Assembly: GCF_000002995.4 (NCBI RefSeq)
Contig: NW_025062477.1
Coordinates: forward strand, 7,660,649 to 7,724,648
Reading direction: 5' to 3'
Length of the DNA: 64,000 bases
From: Brugia malayi
Lineage: Eukaryota; Nematoda; Chromadorea; Rhabditida; Onchocercidae
Positions 1-14,214 of this stretch are shown here, one piece after another; within the stretch, counting starts at the first letter, position 1; every line of letters begins with the position of its first letter. A program made the translations under genes and the position numbers. The notes under the pieces were generated by a model that did not search any database, was not told the DNA's origin, and saw only the letters and a program-made list of their open reading frames with translations.

Positions 1-3000
1 CGCAAAGAAGAGTCAGTTATTATGTTTAATTGCTATTTACTTCATGCTGTATTTCACGTAGTGCTAATTAATAAGTAATTAGATAGCTTACGTTGACATT
101 ATCCAGTTAACGTCTAAGCTTATCGTATAGAAACATACTAATGTCAAACATCTGAAATGAAATATTAAAAATGTTTCGTTCTAGGAATAAATTTTCAAAA
201 AGGTAAAATAAAACGTAAAATAAAAACAAAATAAAAAAAATGAAATGAAAAAGATTAGTTATGGCAAATAAAATTTACCCGAGATTGAAATTTCAAGATC
301 ATGGTATTGACTTGAAATAGTTAAGGACTGAGTTAAGATCAAATTAAATGGAGCAAGAATATATGTGATAGGATGGAATAAGCAGCAACTATTGCAATTA
401 ACTGCTTACAAACAAATGATGTAACAGTTTATAAATGCATTTTTTCATTCTATCAATTCTTCTCTTCTTTTGAAATTTAATTCCTAATTTAACAGAAAAA
501 AGCGTTGCAGAAGAGTAAACAGAATATTTAAGTATGCAAGAGTGACAAGAAATGAGTGATAGAGTAATTTAGGTGACATATATGTTAGTTCATATGGGCG
601 GGCGGATATGTATAATCAATCCTACATGAATTTATTTAACTATTAATAGGACAAGTGAGAACAAGAAGGATAATGAATGAATAATGAGTAATGAATAACA
701 AGTAACAAGTAATGAGTTAGTTGTTGTTTACTTTTATCCACGTCTATGTCTGTCTGATTTAATGATACTCTGTCTACATCTATCGCCTTGTTTTGGAATT
801 TGTCCACTTTCAGACGTATGTTCCATTCACTCTTCTGGATGCCACTTGTTTACATAGCTGTCAGTCGGCATGTTTACATGTGTGTATGTATATGTATGTG
901 TATGTGCGGGTATGTGTGTGTGTATTTGGTAGGGAGAATTAAAATGATTTCATTTGTTGGTTACATTTAAAATGGCACAGGTATCGGGAGAGTAGTAAGA
1001 GAATATTCCGGTTATGAGATATCCGATGAGGTGACATAAATGAATGGATGATTTCAGGTGGACCACAAAATTAAATGTTCCATTTTGATTGGCATAAGGA
1101 AAACCGAAAGTGACTATGGAAAGTATGGAAAATATGAAAAGAGAGAGAAAGGGGGAGAGGGTAGATAATAAGGAACAGGATGACAAATGAGGGGAAAAGG
1201 GGTCATCCGAGGACATCATGCAGGTAGGGCAAGCACTGTCACTCATTCATTCACAATTGCATGTATCGATCATACCTTGAATGAATGAATGAATGATTCG
1301 TTTGATTTTCCTATAGACGGAAATCAATTATAAATACGAAAACTACTTTAGCAATACACTGTCATTCCTTTTTCCTTCTCCTCTTTATATACCGGATTTC
1401 AAGGATAAAATGATTGATTCTTTTTTCTCCCTGTTTCCTGACTGTAGTTTCATTCAGGAATCATCATATAATCTATTAATTTTTCCCTACTTTCATTTCC
1501 TGTCTTGATAAATAATAACTGTTCTGTCATTTAAAAGTGAATTGAAGTCATGATCTCAGAATAAGGTTAATGTTTGGAAATATTTAAGTAGTGAAACAAA
1601 TTTCGCTTTATGGTTAATTATTTAATCCATCTATCAGATAAATATAATTCCTTCTAACATATACCATATGTACGATATCAACTAATTTGATTAGCTACGA
1701 TTAAATAAGATTTTCAGCTTTTTCTTTTCGCGGCAATTTTGAGTCTTTTAAACAAATCTGAATGAAATCCAAGTTTTCTACATGCACAAAAAAGATGAAG
1801 CTAACCTTTTATGATTGGTTGTTCGTGATTCGGTTAAATTTGCTGGTGTAAATTTAGTAATTAAAATAGCTGTTGCAGGTGGTACTGCTCGATTATCATT
1901 AGCCATTCAGAAATGTATAGTCGCTTAGAAAAAAAAGTTTAATAAACTTCCAATTATAAGCAAATAATGAAGAAGATAAAAATTAGTGCAGTATTTGAAA
2001 TGAATGACAGTGATAAGGTTAACAGCAGGAAATAAAATTAAGTAGTCAAAATTCAGATGAGCAAATACTAACAGTAATGTTTTTCTCTTTCTTTTTTTGC
2101 AGTCAAAGAAGTGTACAATACTTCAAAGAAATTTCTTTCTTTTCCTGAGATTCTCCAATATATTTGTCACTTTAAAATTTTTTTTCGTCAATTTTTAAAT
2201 TTCAAAAACGTTTCAATGCCACTGTTATTACACTGAAGATTGAATCATTGTTGTTAACTTCGTTTCTTCTCATAGAAATGTTTGCGTGTAACTGAAAACA
2301 CAATTCTTTAAAAGAAGTTTATATCTTTTCTTTCATCTTTTTTTTCCTATTCAAAATCATAATATAAGCAGCAAAATCGAAAATGTGAAAAATGTAAGCA
2401 ATATTAAGCCTTCTTATTTTACCATATGAAAATATCACTAATTATTTGAAAAATGCTCTTGCTTTACTTGAAAACTTCAAAATTGATAAGGAAAAATCAA
2501 TTATGCTATCTACTTTTGCTATTTTTTTGTTTTTGATTTCAAATAAAAACCAAATACCAAATTCAGTTCTTCTCTTTTTATCGATCTTAAGCAACTAATA
2601 GGTTAAGATACTTCTAATTTTAATTTATAATAATCGTATTAGCCATAATTATTGATTTCCTATAACAAAGCTCACTTATTAGCATAGGTAAACTCGATTT
2701 GATTCATTTGATGAGGGTTAAAGGAAGGAAAAAATGAAAAAAGGATGAGTGACAAGAAATAAACAATAAATAGGAAGCATTATATAATATTAATCATATC
2801 TAATTTCTAATATCAAGTATGATTTATCTATCAGAAGTAATCTATGTTCCATCACATCATTTCACTTCTTAAAACTGTGACCATTGTGATAACGATTACA
2901 GACCAATTTAAAGCCTTTAACAATATGGTGGGAAAGGATTAATCAAAGTGGTCTAAGAACAATTTTATTGGAACATAGATATTAATTAGAAACAATAAGA

Positions 3001-6000
3001 AATGAAGGGAAAAAGCCTTAGATAGTATAGGAAGGAGTGGAATAAGCTGTGCAATGAATGAACGAACAAATGAATATGTAAAGCTTGTGAGAAAGCAAAT
3101 CAATAAATAACACAGCTAAGGTAGTTTGAGAAGACATTTTGAAGTGAATTAAACTATAGTAATGTTTAAGTAAAATAATTCAAATAAATTTCGTACAGCT
3201 TTTTTCAGATTTCAGTTATCACTCATTGCAATAAAATTTGAATTATCAATTTGAAATTAATATTAGTTAGAAAGAAAAAAAAAACTCAGTGAATATTAAA
3301 TATTGAGTTGAAATATCTTTAACCAATTCAGCAAATCAGCGTAATATTTTTATTTATCTTAATTATTATTTTATAAAGTTTTTTTTTTTTTTTTTGATCA
3401 TCTTCCGATAAGTAACAACTGTGCAATGAATAAATTCTTGCGGCATTAGAGATGTCTTAGTGCAGAAGGAAAAAAAAACTGTCGAATTTATCCATTAATT
3501 AAAATAAACAACACCGGGCCCCACCTATTTTACGAAAGAAGAGGAAAATAAAAAAAGCGAAACAAAACAAAATACAATAAAAAATAAACAAAACAAAGTG
3601 TTTAATGTTTTTGCCATATCTGTCTATTAAAGGTCAAGGTCAAACACGTGTCATCAATCAAAACATCAATTTTAGCTTCTTTAAGATTTTTACATAACTC
3701 TTTGCTTTACTGATTGCTGACTCTTTAATTTACATTCTATAGCATTGAGGCCTGCTGCATGTCTTTGCAAGTAACCTCTATACTAGCAAATTTTGAATCG
3801 AATTTTTATCTAATCAACCATTTCTAGAGGAAATTTTTTTGGTTTCAGTTTCAATTTATTATTAATTGTTGTATCATCAATGAAAAGTAAAACACACAAA
3901 GTAAGTATAAATATTTGTTCAGCTCTGATATGAACTGAAATAAGGTAACAAAATTATTCATGTTTGTCTTTTCCTTTTTCTTGAAGAAATACGAGAAATA
4001 ACTGTAATTGGTGCTATGATTGGTGGAAATAGTTATATACAGAAATTTAAAAATCAAATAAATTAGCAATGAAGCCAAGTGGTGGAATTTTAAAAAAAAA
4101 AAAAAAAAAAAAACGAAAAAAAAATTAAGTGAAGCTTAATTTAACGAAATCAAATCAAATGGCCAATTGTTGTGACAAATAAATAGAATCCAGATGGAAA
4201 TGAACTTTCCGTTTAATTATTTTAATTATTTCATTAGTCAAATTTATTTTATTCTGTTTCACTTTATTCCATCAAATTTACGTTTATTTTATTTTCATTC
4301 TGCTTTCTTCTACCCTCAGACACTGCAGTAATATTTTATTTGATTCTTTTTAAATAATTACAATATAAAACACAATAAAATTCTGACCACTTTAATTTAA
4401 GAAATTTTCAAATTTAAGAAAAAAGAACTCTGAGAAATTTTATCATTGGTAAAGTGTGAAATTGAAAAGCAGTTAAATCGCTGCATATTTTCCAAAGTGT
4501 TTTTCGATCAAATCTATCATGAAATTGATATCAAAGATATCATAAAGCAACTATCTTCATGAAACTGTAATCGATGATACGATTAAATTGCACATTCTGC
4601 AAGAGCCAATGTATGCATGTATGCATGCAATTGTTTGGGATGGAATTCTCCTTGTAATAATGATTGGCTCAAATGAATTAACTTATTTAATAAATAGCAC
4701 TCTCACGTGACAATGTAATTCTATTAAATTTATTGTATCGTCAAAACACTTTGTAAAAAAAGTGGATAAGCTTTTCTGGGCCATAAGCAGACCTTAAAGT
4801 TTTTTAACATCAATAAAAGAAGTTTTAAAACAAGTAGTTAACTTAGTTTTTCTCTCTTCTCAGCTAACAAATTAACGATAAATATTATTTAAAAAAATAC
4901 AACAAAAGTGAAAACAAAGATTATTACTGAAAATTTCATAGGTGAGACAAAATAAACCGTAATGAAAAATGATAGGACATGATGAAAAAAATCTGAAAAA
5001 TATTGTCCCTGAAAATAAACAAATGGAAAAATTTTTGGATTAAATGAAACTTTGATTACTTCCAAAACTTTTTCTCGGAAAAAAATATGGAAAAGAACAA
5101 TTTCCTTGCTAAAAAATTGCAAAATAATATTTGCTGAATTTTAGGTCATTCCAATAAAAAATTAAACTTTTTATAGTGCGCAGAATTCTTGTTTATCTAT
5201 GCGGAAATGTTTAAAGGCCTTGAAAATACTGAATTTGATGCGTGGCATAATAGGTAAAGAAGCATGAAATAATCTTATCAGTAAAAAGAAAAATTAAGCA
5301 AAATTTAATCATTGGATGTAAGGAGTGATCAGATAACAATGACCAAAAAAAGTTTGGAATAGCCAAGAGGATTGTAATTTCAAAAATTTTCTGTATGAAA
5401 AAAAAAAACTCATTTAGGTATGTGAAAGAAAAATTTTAAAAAAATGGAAGGGAAAAGGATAGAAGGGAATGAAGAGGAAACTATTAGCCAAGGATATTTA
5501 ATCTTTGCACTTCAATAAACAGCAGAAAAAATATTCAAATAAAATGAAAAATAAAAATTTAGAAGAAAAAAAAACTGCAAATTTGGTTTTCTCTCTGCCA
5601 ATTCAATACCTATTGTTAGAAATTATAATGTTTAAGAAATTATAATGTTAAAAAATGTATAATATTATCGTTATTTTAAGGATCAAAGAAATGCGATGGA
5701 AAAGATCAGGAAATTAATAATTAAGTAATAATGACTTCAGAAATGATAGATAGATAAAAAATGCAAATACGTCAGTTTAAAAAAAAGTGAAAAGTTTTTC
5801 ATTTTTCTTTTTTTCTGAAAAGTTTCAAAATTCGATGAGAAGTGATCAGCGACTATGAGCTAAAAGCAAAGATTAGCATTTGCACATAAAAACAAAATCA
5901 AGTAAACAAAGCAAACATAGCTGATTCTAAAGCACATTTAGACAACGTTCATTTCCCGCTTCATTCATTTCCTTCATGGCTTTTCTCTTGACGACGCTCA

Positions 6001-8790
6001 AAAAGTTAACAATTAAATGTCATAACTATCCTCAGTGGCATGTTCATTAATCTGTCTCTGCGATCAGAAACATTTTTCAATTTAAATGTAATTGTCGTCT
6101 GTTGTCTGTCTATTATCATCGAGAGTTTCGAAATTTCCTTGAAAAAAAGTTGATGATAGAGGAGGAACATGAAATGAAAGGAGTGAAGTTGTTAGAAAAT
6201 GAATTTTTACATCTTAAATTTTAGAGATGGGAGAAAAATTGAGGCAAAAAAACATTACAATACCACTTGTTGTTCTTTTTACTTTTATATTGACAACAAA
6301 TTTACAATTGCTTCAAATCTATGAAAAATTTTAAAAAATTTATTAAATTCAAAGATAATTATGCTGATCGAATCAGTGATATCATCACATTTTGTTCATT
6401 TGCATTTGTACAATTGTTTCTTTCCAAACAATTGTAAATCAAACTGGGAACTATGAAATATTTGTTACTATTTTATTATTGCTATTATTAATTAGCAGAA
6501 AATCAGTAGCATTTGTTTTTTACCTCATTTCAAGTTGTACTTAAAGGTCCCAATGGGATGAATGCTTTGGAATTCTCATTGAAGCATTTTCGAGTTAGAA
6601 AGTTTTTTAATGTCTATGCAATGTAACAAATTACAGCTTACCTTATGCGAAAAAAAGCATTTGAGTGTGCAATAAATTAAAAAGAATATTTTTTAAAATG
6701 AAAATATCAGTGAGACAAAAAATAGGAACGAATGGAAGAATTCAAATTCTATTTATTATGCATTCATTCCAAACAATTTATAAGCAATATTTTTATACTA
6801 TAGAGTTGTAAAATGTTATAAGTACTTTATAACCTTTTGGAATTTAAATAATTACAAGAATTAAAAAAAAAAAAATTTCTAGAATTTATTGTTTTTTAAT
6901 ATGCAAAGCATAGAAAGAGATGTCCCCTGTACAAATGAAGATTAGTAGTAAGATTCTCTGTTGCATTCTCTACTTCAATTAATTACTATTACTAATTAAA
7001 TAAATAATATGATGCAAATGTTTTTTTATAAAAAATAAAAATTGAAAAAAAGGCTCGAAAAATTGAAATTAAAATCTTTTGGCAATCATTCAAAAGCAAA
7101 CAGAAAATGCTTCAAGACAATCAGTATTACATAAATCACAAGAATACGGGTTAGTTCTTTATTTTTTGCTAAGGTCGCATAGCAGGTCATAAACATTCTA
7201 TTGAAATGCATAAACATTAATGTCTAACATGAATAACAATACCCAAAAGACTAATTGCTTGAGGTGAACCAGAAATATGATTATAGCTTAATGAAATGGA
7301 AAAATTTTAGTAGAAGACGGATGAACCGATATTGAAATGTGATAAGAGGACGTGTTAGGACAGAAACGCTTCAATATGAATATGAAATACCTTTTTTTCT
7401 TATCCATTTCTGTTCAATATGAAATGCTTTTTTCTTATCCACTTCAAATGTATTTACTGAGGAATGTAACAAAAATATGGAAAGAGAAGCTAATAATATT
7501 AGCACTGCAAAAATTTTTCTTCAATGTTCGTAAATGTTATGCTTAATTCCTTCTCATTTCTTATCTTTTCCTTCTTCGTACTGATATTATTAAAATTAAC
7601 AAAATTTTTTTCTGACCTTTGAAAAAAATCCGTTTTGTCTAATTTTCATTTCAAATCTTTCGCTTCCTTTCTGATCTTTGAATCTTCCGTTTTTCCTACA
7701 GTTTTTTAATTTATTTTTTATTCTATCATCAAATGCAGGGAAATTCGAAAAAAAAATGTGAAATTGTTCCTTTTTTCATGTGAATGAAAGTATTTGAATT
7801 AAAGCTTAAGCCATTTCAAGAAGGCAAAGAGAGCGAGGGAGGGAGGGAGAGAAGGGAGAGAGAGGAAAGAAGTGAAAAAAGTTGCGACCAAATTACGTTT
7901 CTGATCAATTTATTACATCTGTTAAAATTAAAATCTATTTTTGCGAATTTCCGTGAATTACAGGAAGAGCATATTTAGAATGGATATAACATGACAGAAA
8001 AGGAAAGAAGAGACAAGACTAGAAAGGATGGGAGAGGAAAGGAAAGAGACAGGACTAGAAAGCAACAGACCGACAAGTGTCGGTTACATAAAAATGGAAT
8101 GAAATTAATAAATATCATTTAAATGTTAAATGAAATCGTTGAATTTTCTTGATTATACGGATGTTAAACAGTCAGATGGGAATGACGATGGAAGTGACAG
8201 TAGCGTTAGCTATAAAAGTTTAAATATTATATATTTGCTTAAGAGGAAGAAATTTACTTTGACTAATTAATACGTTAAAAATTGAGTTCCGAGTTTTTCT
8301 TTTTTTGCAAATTCTTTCATACGATATGAAGAGAATAAAATTAAAGAAAACTAATTTATAAACTTTTTTCGAGGAGCTAAATTTCTTGTTGATCTAAATC
8401 AACATATTTGTGTTTTATTGGTAACGTACGTGAAATAACTTGTTTGTCATAGAATCTATATTACTCATTTTAGCTCTGCCTAATTTATGAAAATTATATG
8501 AAAAAAGTCAATGTAATGTCGGATGTTACATTATAAATTACAATCTTTTTTCTTTACTTTCTTTTTAAAATGAAATTAAAGTTAAAAAAATTATTGAATA
8601 ACATTAGCTTACGCAAATAAGAATTCATAAAACTATTTCTGCGTAATAGGTTAAGGTTCTTGCCGAAGCATTGTTCATTCCTCCAAAATCTCTTGGCTCT
8701 CGAAAATACTGCTAACCTTTCTAAAACACTCTTGGCTTTTCTCTTTTTCAGAATCTAAAACATATATTAAATTTTATGATTTTTGATGAA

Positions 8791-8833
8791 ACGAATGAAA
8801 TGAAGATTTGTATCAAATCTTCATTTCATTCGT
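8791..8833. repeat. Perfect 20-bp inverted repeat, 3-nt loop
   Basis: The left arm 8,791-8,810 is the exact reverse complement of 8,814-8,833, separated by TAT. The stem is perfect, which is much longer than chance pairing in AT-rich DNA. It could be a foldback remnant, a recombination product or a cruciform-forming site. A three-base loop argues against an ordinary microRNA precursor. Confidence 0.85.
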
Positions 8834-10249
8834 TACTACAGTGAAATATATTGGATTTCTAGTAAATCTCATAAAAGCACAAGATGGAAGTAAGCAAGCT
8901 TCATCCATCATTTTTTAACCAATTCCACTAAAACACATATGGTTGAGTTTACATTACTGGCATGCTGCGGTAGATCAGTGCGCTTGCGCATTTGTCCTCT
9001 CCATTTGAGAGATGATAGTAATAAATCTTCTATAGCATTTTAATATTTTTTTATTTTAGAAATTTTACTGAGTGATAATAGCAAGAAATGTAAACATCTA
9101 AAGTGGATCTTTGTGCAGAACTTAAGATCAACAGTTGTAAAGTGATTGGAAGGAACGTGGCGTATAAATTGTTGAGAATAATATTCAACATGTAAATATG
9201 CATTTGACTAAAAATGAAATCAAGCAATTTCCTTTCAACAATCTGCTATGCAGATAAAACTTTTACAACTGGCCAACTGGAATTTAAATTTTAATTGTGA
9301 TCAGAAATTGAATCTTTCAAAGCAATGTTATTAAGCTAATTCGTCCAATCAAGCTCATTTGCTGATGAAATGGATATTCAGCCAGTTTTTGAGAAAAATT
9401 GTTTTACCACAAATTGGACTTTTAAAATTTTTATGATATTGAAAATTTTGTTTTATTTTAAAGCTTACATTTCAAAGTGCCCAAAGAAAATTACTGATCG
9501 CTGCGGCGTTCTATGCATTAATTTCATCTTATCTATGCCTCCCATGAATTTCATCGTAATTTATACGAAGAACAGATGTTCGACAGAATTCGTCTTGACG
9601 AAAATAAATGACGTATATAATTTATGAAAAGCTTGAGCTAAAGCATAAAATAGAATCATCTGTCTCTTTGTCTTTACTTATTCTGCGAATTTCAAATTTT
9701 TTTTAGAAAAGAAATTTCTTGAAATTGAAGATATGCATTTTGGATTTAGAGGAGTCTCAATTGCAAGTAAAAATTATTAGAATTCTTTTTCTTTTATACA
9801 ACAAGGAAAGTAAGGATACGTAGTAAATTATTTCGTAAATTTTAGCTTATAACATCATTTTTCCTTTTACTGCTACTTTAAAACCTGAATTTTTTAAAGT
9901 GATCTGATCAGAACAAAAGGATTGTTGCAGTTAATAATGTACGAACATCATAATTAATCACTATTTTCTCATGGAACTTTTTCTAGTCTAATCTGATTTG
10001 TAATAAATAAGATGGAAAGAAAGGATCATTTCAGATATGAAATAAAATCAGTGGGAGTTCAAAACCTTTCATCGAGAAATAGTAAAAAAGCGGCGCTAAA
10101 ATCCTCTCATTATTTCTTATGAGTCATACAATATCATTACAGCAAATTGAATTTATGAAAGTATTACTTATTGTGTCGTAAAATTTTATGGCTTAAACGG
10201 ATTGTGCACAAAATGATAGTTACAATAATTATTCAGATGTAAACATAAG

Positions 10250-10318
10250 TGCACACACATACACATACACACACATGCAAAGTATTACTTATTGTGCACA
10301 CATACACACATACATGTA
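10250..10318. repeat. CA-rich microsatellite with a copied 18-mer
   Basis: Runs of CACACA and CATACA alternate here. An 18-base block starting AAAGTATTACTT occurs at 10,158-10,175 and again, exactly, at 10,279-10,296 inside the repeat. This is a small local duplication, probably from slippage or unequal pairing. Confidence 0.75.
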
Positions 10319-11557
10319 CGATAGTTTATATGATGAACTCGAAACAAACAATACAGTTAAAACTAGCATTCCTTTTTATTTTTTTTAGCAATAATCGAAG
10401 TGTTCTTATTTTCGTGTTTAAATAATCAATCAATTCAACCGATCAACTAATTGACAACTAATTGATCAACTGATTGACTGAGTCAATCAATCAAGCATTG
10501 AAAAGCATGCACACTTACCACATTTCGAGAGCAAGGAGTTGAACTAAATTGGTATTTACAAAAATACGGCAAAATATATTAAAGAACGTAATTTCAGATA
10601 TAAATGATAAATGAGTAAAAAGACAAGGAAGAAAAGATCCGTGAAATGATGATATTTCGCAGTGGATCGATTGCAGTGATCTCGAGATTTCCATCAAATA
10701 GTTGCAATTTTCCACTCATTCGGAAGTAAAGAGGCTGGACAAATCTCATTCTGCTGAAGCAGCTGCTTTCCCTTGTCAGCTTTTTTTTTAAATAGAAAGA
10801 AGAAATTTATAAAATATTTCTTAACCAAAATGACAAACTTTCTATTTTTGATAAATATAATGCTATTCAGTTATGCATTAAGTTTTAAACAGGCAATTTT
10901 TAATTAAAAATATAATTGCATTATCAACAAAAGGAACACAAAGAAGATTTGCTATATGTGATTAAGAATATTATTCATTATGTAAATTAATGGTAATCAT
11001 GATTATGGTATCGTAAACAAGATCGTTTTCTTTAAAATAATAATCCTAATTCATTAACTCAATAGTCATAACTTTTTTGTCATATCTTTGCACATTTTGA
11101 ATTTTCCTGATTTTTTTTTTAAATCTGAGCTTTTATGAAGATTAAAATAAATAAGTTATATGCAGCATCTAGCAATTAACATAATTATTAAATATCTATT
11201 ATCTACTTTTTCCAAATTTTCATGATTACTTTAAATAAATTCCAATCTCTACAGAATCTATAGCAGATCTGTGATGTGATATATTATCTGTAAGTTCAAA
11301 AGCCTTTATTTTTTATTTTTACTTTTACTCTGATCATTATCTTTTAAGTGTACAACATTATAAAGTGACAAAATTAATTTTTTTTTTCAGATCTATGAAA
11401 CAATTTTATTTCACAGATATTTACAGACATAATATACACCGATGTGATGAATTGCTATTTCATGGAATCAATTACAGTTACAATAATGTTGCAATAAATA
11501 ATATGTTATCAGATAAACGGTCAGTTAAAGCTGCAATTGCAGAGCAAATATAAGGTA

Positions 11558-11872
11558 CTACTTTTGATTTCGTACACTTCTTCTTACGATATTATTAACG
11601 ATCACGTACGTGTCTAGTACCGTGTACAAAGCAAGAGCGATAATACTATCAGGATCAATTGGTAGCTCACCAACCTTTACTTTTTTGCTTATTGTAAGCA
11701 TCCATAATTTACTGCATATACTTTGTACTCTTCGCGTAATTATGGTACATTTGTGGACGATATTGTGAGTAATATTTGGTAGGCCTAAAATATTATAGAT
11801 AGGCCTGGAATATTGAATATACTCCTTGTAGACCTTCACTCCTATTGGATTATAAATTCCCAAGAGACTCAT
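11558..11872 (-). CDS. Unexplained 104-codon ORF, possible exon
   Basis: This is the longest plausible frame in the first 19 kb. It has a mixed composition rather than the K/F/N bias of nearby random frames, with segments such as GELPIDPDSIIALALYTVL and SKLWMLTISKK. The acidic-hydrophobic pattern near the carboxyl end loosely recalls VPS9-type guanine-exchange domains, but the match is weak and I do not assign it. No strong acceptor lies upstream. A usable donor, GTAAGA, sits inside the frame after the codons for VNNI. It could be an isolated exon, a relic or chance. Confidence 0.25.
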   Translation of the reverse strand: MSLLGIYNPIGVKVYKEYIQYSRPIYNILGLPNITHNIVHKCTIITRRVQSICSKLWMLTISKKVKVGELPIDPDSIIALALYTVLDTYVIVNNIVRRSVRNQK

Positions 11873-13744
11873 ATAACATTAAGAAGAAACGATAGAAGCT
11901 TCAATGATGTTAAAGAACGCATACATTTTTTTGAATCTTTCTATCTTGTCAAATATTTTATAGTCTCGAAGAGGGATAGGGACTAACAATTATATCAGCA
12001 AGTTCATACAAACAATCACATCAGCATATAAGTAATCATACCAATCATAGCATATCAGCAATTATGTATGTTTACGTTATTTACCTACAAATTGTAAAAT
12101 TGTTTTTCTCCACTAAATTAGTGGCAATCATATTAAATTATAGAAATTTCTTAAACAGCAGACACCTTCTAATTACCAACAATGATAAAAGTAGACAAAA
12201 GCGCTTTTTTGGATAGGATCTTCCCTTCCATTTCAACTTTAATATAATAATCAGTAACGAAACATGTAAGAGGCTTCTATAATAAGTACGAGATAAATTA
12301 TAGTTTTAAAAAGAAGAATAAAATGAAGTATGTCGGGCAATTTCTAAGATAGTGTGAACATTTCCTTTAATTAATCGGGTTAAATAATCACTATGCAGCA
12401 ATTTCCTTATTTCATAAAATTCAAAATAAAAAAAAAAAAAATTATTCTCGCAGTCTTTTCGGCGACATTACAGTTTCACTAAAAGAAAATTACTATTTTT
12501 GAATGTTTATTACCTTGAACATCAAGACAGTTGCTGTTTTTCTTCCTCGAGTCGATGAAAATATCAAAGAATTCGATCGTATCACGAGTCTGAAATTCGA
12601 ATATAATTCAAACTTTTTAAAATTGCAACAAAACTTTTGCAAATGCTAAAATGGGATTTGAAAAAAAAAAAGATGGATGTTCTAAATTCGCACAGTTTGA
12701 TAATAATCTCTTTTGAATAGTATCTCGCAAATTATGATATAAAAAAAGGGTTTTGGCTGTTTAACAATTCTGTGATGTCATATACTTGAGCCTCAGTCTG
12801 TGAAGATGGCTTCAATGGGAACTTTGTTACAATTAAAAATTGCACACTGCTCTTATAGTTTTTTTTAATAATGAACAAATTTCATCTACAAATGATTTCA
12901 AAAAGAAAACACTTGCGTCTTATTGTTTCAGAATAAGTTTTGAAAAAATTTCTAATCAGAAATCTAAAAATTTGAAAATTTTTCAGAGGAATTTTTTTAT
13001 TCGGGGAATTTTCAGATAATAGAATTAATAACTAAAATACACGGTATACATTTGAACAAAATGTCAAGTTGGGATGCTTAAGGGAAGAGAGCAAAGAATA
13101 ATGTGACGGACAATTTTAAAAGTTCAAAAGAAGGTTGATGTTTTGATGTACTAGCAAATAGCATATGTACATTTTATGTATTTCAAAGGTCTAATCATCC
13201 AGAAGAATCAATTAGATATTGTTAAATCACTGAAGTGTAAAATTTTTTCATATAGTTAAGCACAATGAATGCACAATATTTAAATGTTATAAAGAGTAAA
13301 ATAAGGTTCTGTGGATTAATTTAATAGAATCTGATCTATTGCTAATGCTGATAGATCTACATTAGACCAAAGAATTTTAAATTCACCCATATATGATCAG
13401 TTTTGCTATGTGAAATAAAACATATAAAAGTAAAAAGATGTTGGTTAGTAAGAAAAAAAGGTATTATCAAATTTTCATTTAAAAGACAAATTGAAGATTT
13501 ACTAACCTTTCCATCACTTTCTCACTAATTCATGCTTTTCTTTTTTTGTGGAATCCTTAATCGTACTGAAAGTGCGAATAGGATGAATGAAAAGATGAAG
13601 AAATGTAACAAAAGTTGTTTCAATTGGTGCTATTTTTTTAGCATGCAATGAATGAAATTCTAATGTAAAGGTGGTGGAAAAGAATTCCTTCTCTACCATT
13701 TCTAACACACACACATACGCATACAAAAGTGAACTGTTGATTAC

Positions 13745-14214
13745 CTTGATATATCGAGACAAGTAATTGCATGCTTCCAATACTGTTACAGCTTGATCAT
13801 CGTTTAGATCAGCATACTTAAAAATGCTAAGATTTCTTGCATATGCAATAAGTGCGTCCTTGGCATCTTCGACATTTGAATTCGAATTGCAGATGATTTA
13901 GAAATATATTCTTTAAATTCATAATTTTTTGTTCCCTCCTACAAAAAAAGCTGTATTAAACAAGTATTACAAGTTGTAGTGTTTGTCAATTGATTTACTG
14001 AAAAATTTTTTGAAAAAACTTTTTTGAGGATATTTTGAGTGTCTCTCGAAATTTCTGCATATTTACCTCATCATAATGTGTTTCAGTCCCCGTTTCAGTA
14101 ATTAGTAGTATTTGTAAAATATTTATCGTTATCAGCCATTACCATTGTTGCCTGTGTCGTTATCACCGGAAGTTAACAGATTACCGGCAACATCGCTAAT
14201 TAGGCATTCAAATT
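13745..14214 (-). pseudogene. Decayed two-exon gene fragment
   Basis: On the minus strand a TTTTTAG acceptor opens a coding-like block at 14,214 (FECLISDVAGNLL...), which runs into stop codons. It resumes in another frame as ETGTETHYDE before a GTAAAT donor (exon end 14,067). After an intron ending TTTTGTAG, the next block (from 13,938) begins [16 protein letters not shown]. It then needs a frame change to continue as [18 protein letters not shown] and [18 protein letters not shown], ending at a GTAATC donor (13,745). Splice sites survive but frames are broken, so this looks like a decayed genomic copy rather than a retrocopy. I do not recognise the family. Confidence 0.5.

Larger units (their letters stand above)
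1..11360. other. Gene-poor AT-rich stretch
   Basis: I see no convincing exon chain here. The open frames are short, rich in F/K/I/N/Y and lack conserved motifs or good splice contexts. The stretch has simple tracts: AATG repeats near 1,275-1,295, a purine-rich patch near 7,825-7,870, poly-A/T runs near 3,380 and 4,091, and the hairpin and CA repeats listed separately. One frame on the minus strand near 10,650-10,760 looks faintly coding but is interrupted, so I do not call it. Confidence 0.6.

Noticed and set aside
788..1246. Two hydrophobic or Ser/Leu-rich short frames near the left end
   Set aside because: They arise from TG-rich and purine-rich repeats with no splice signals or conserved residues.
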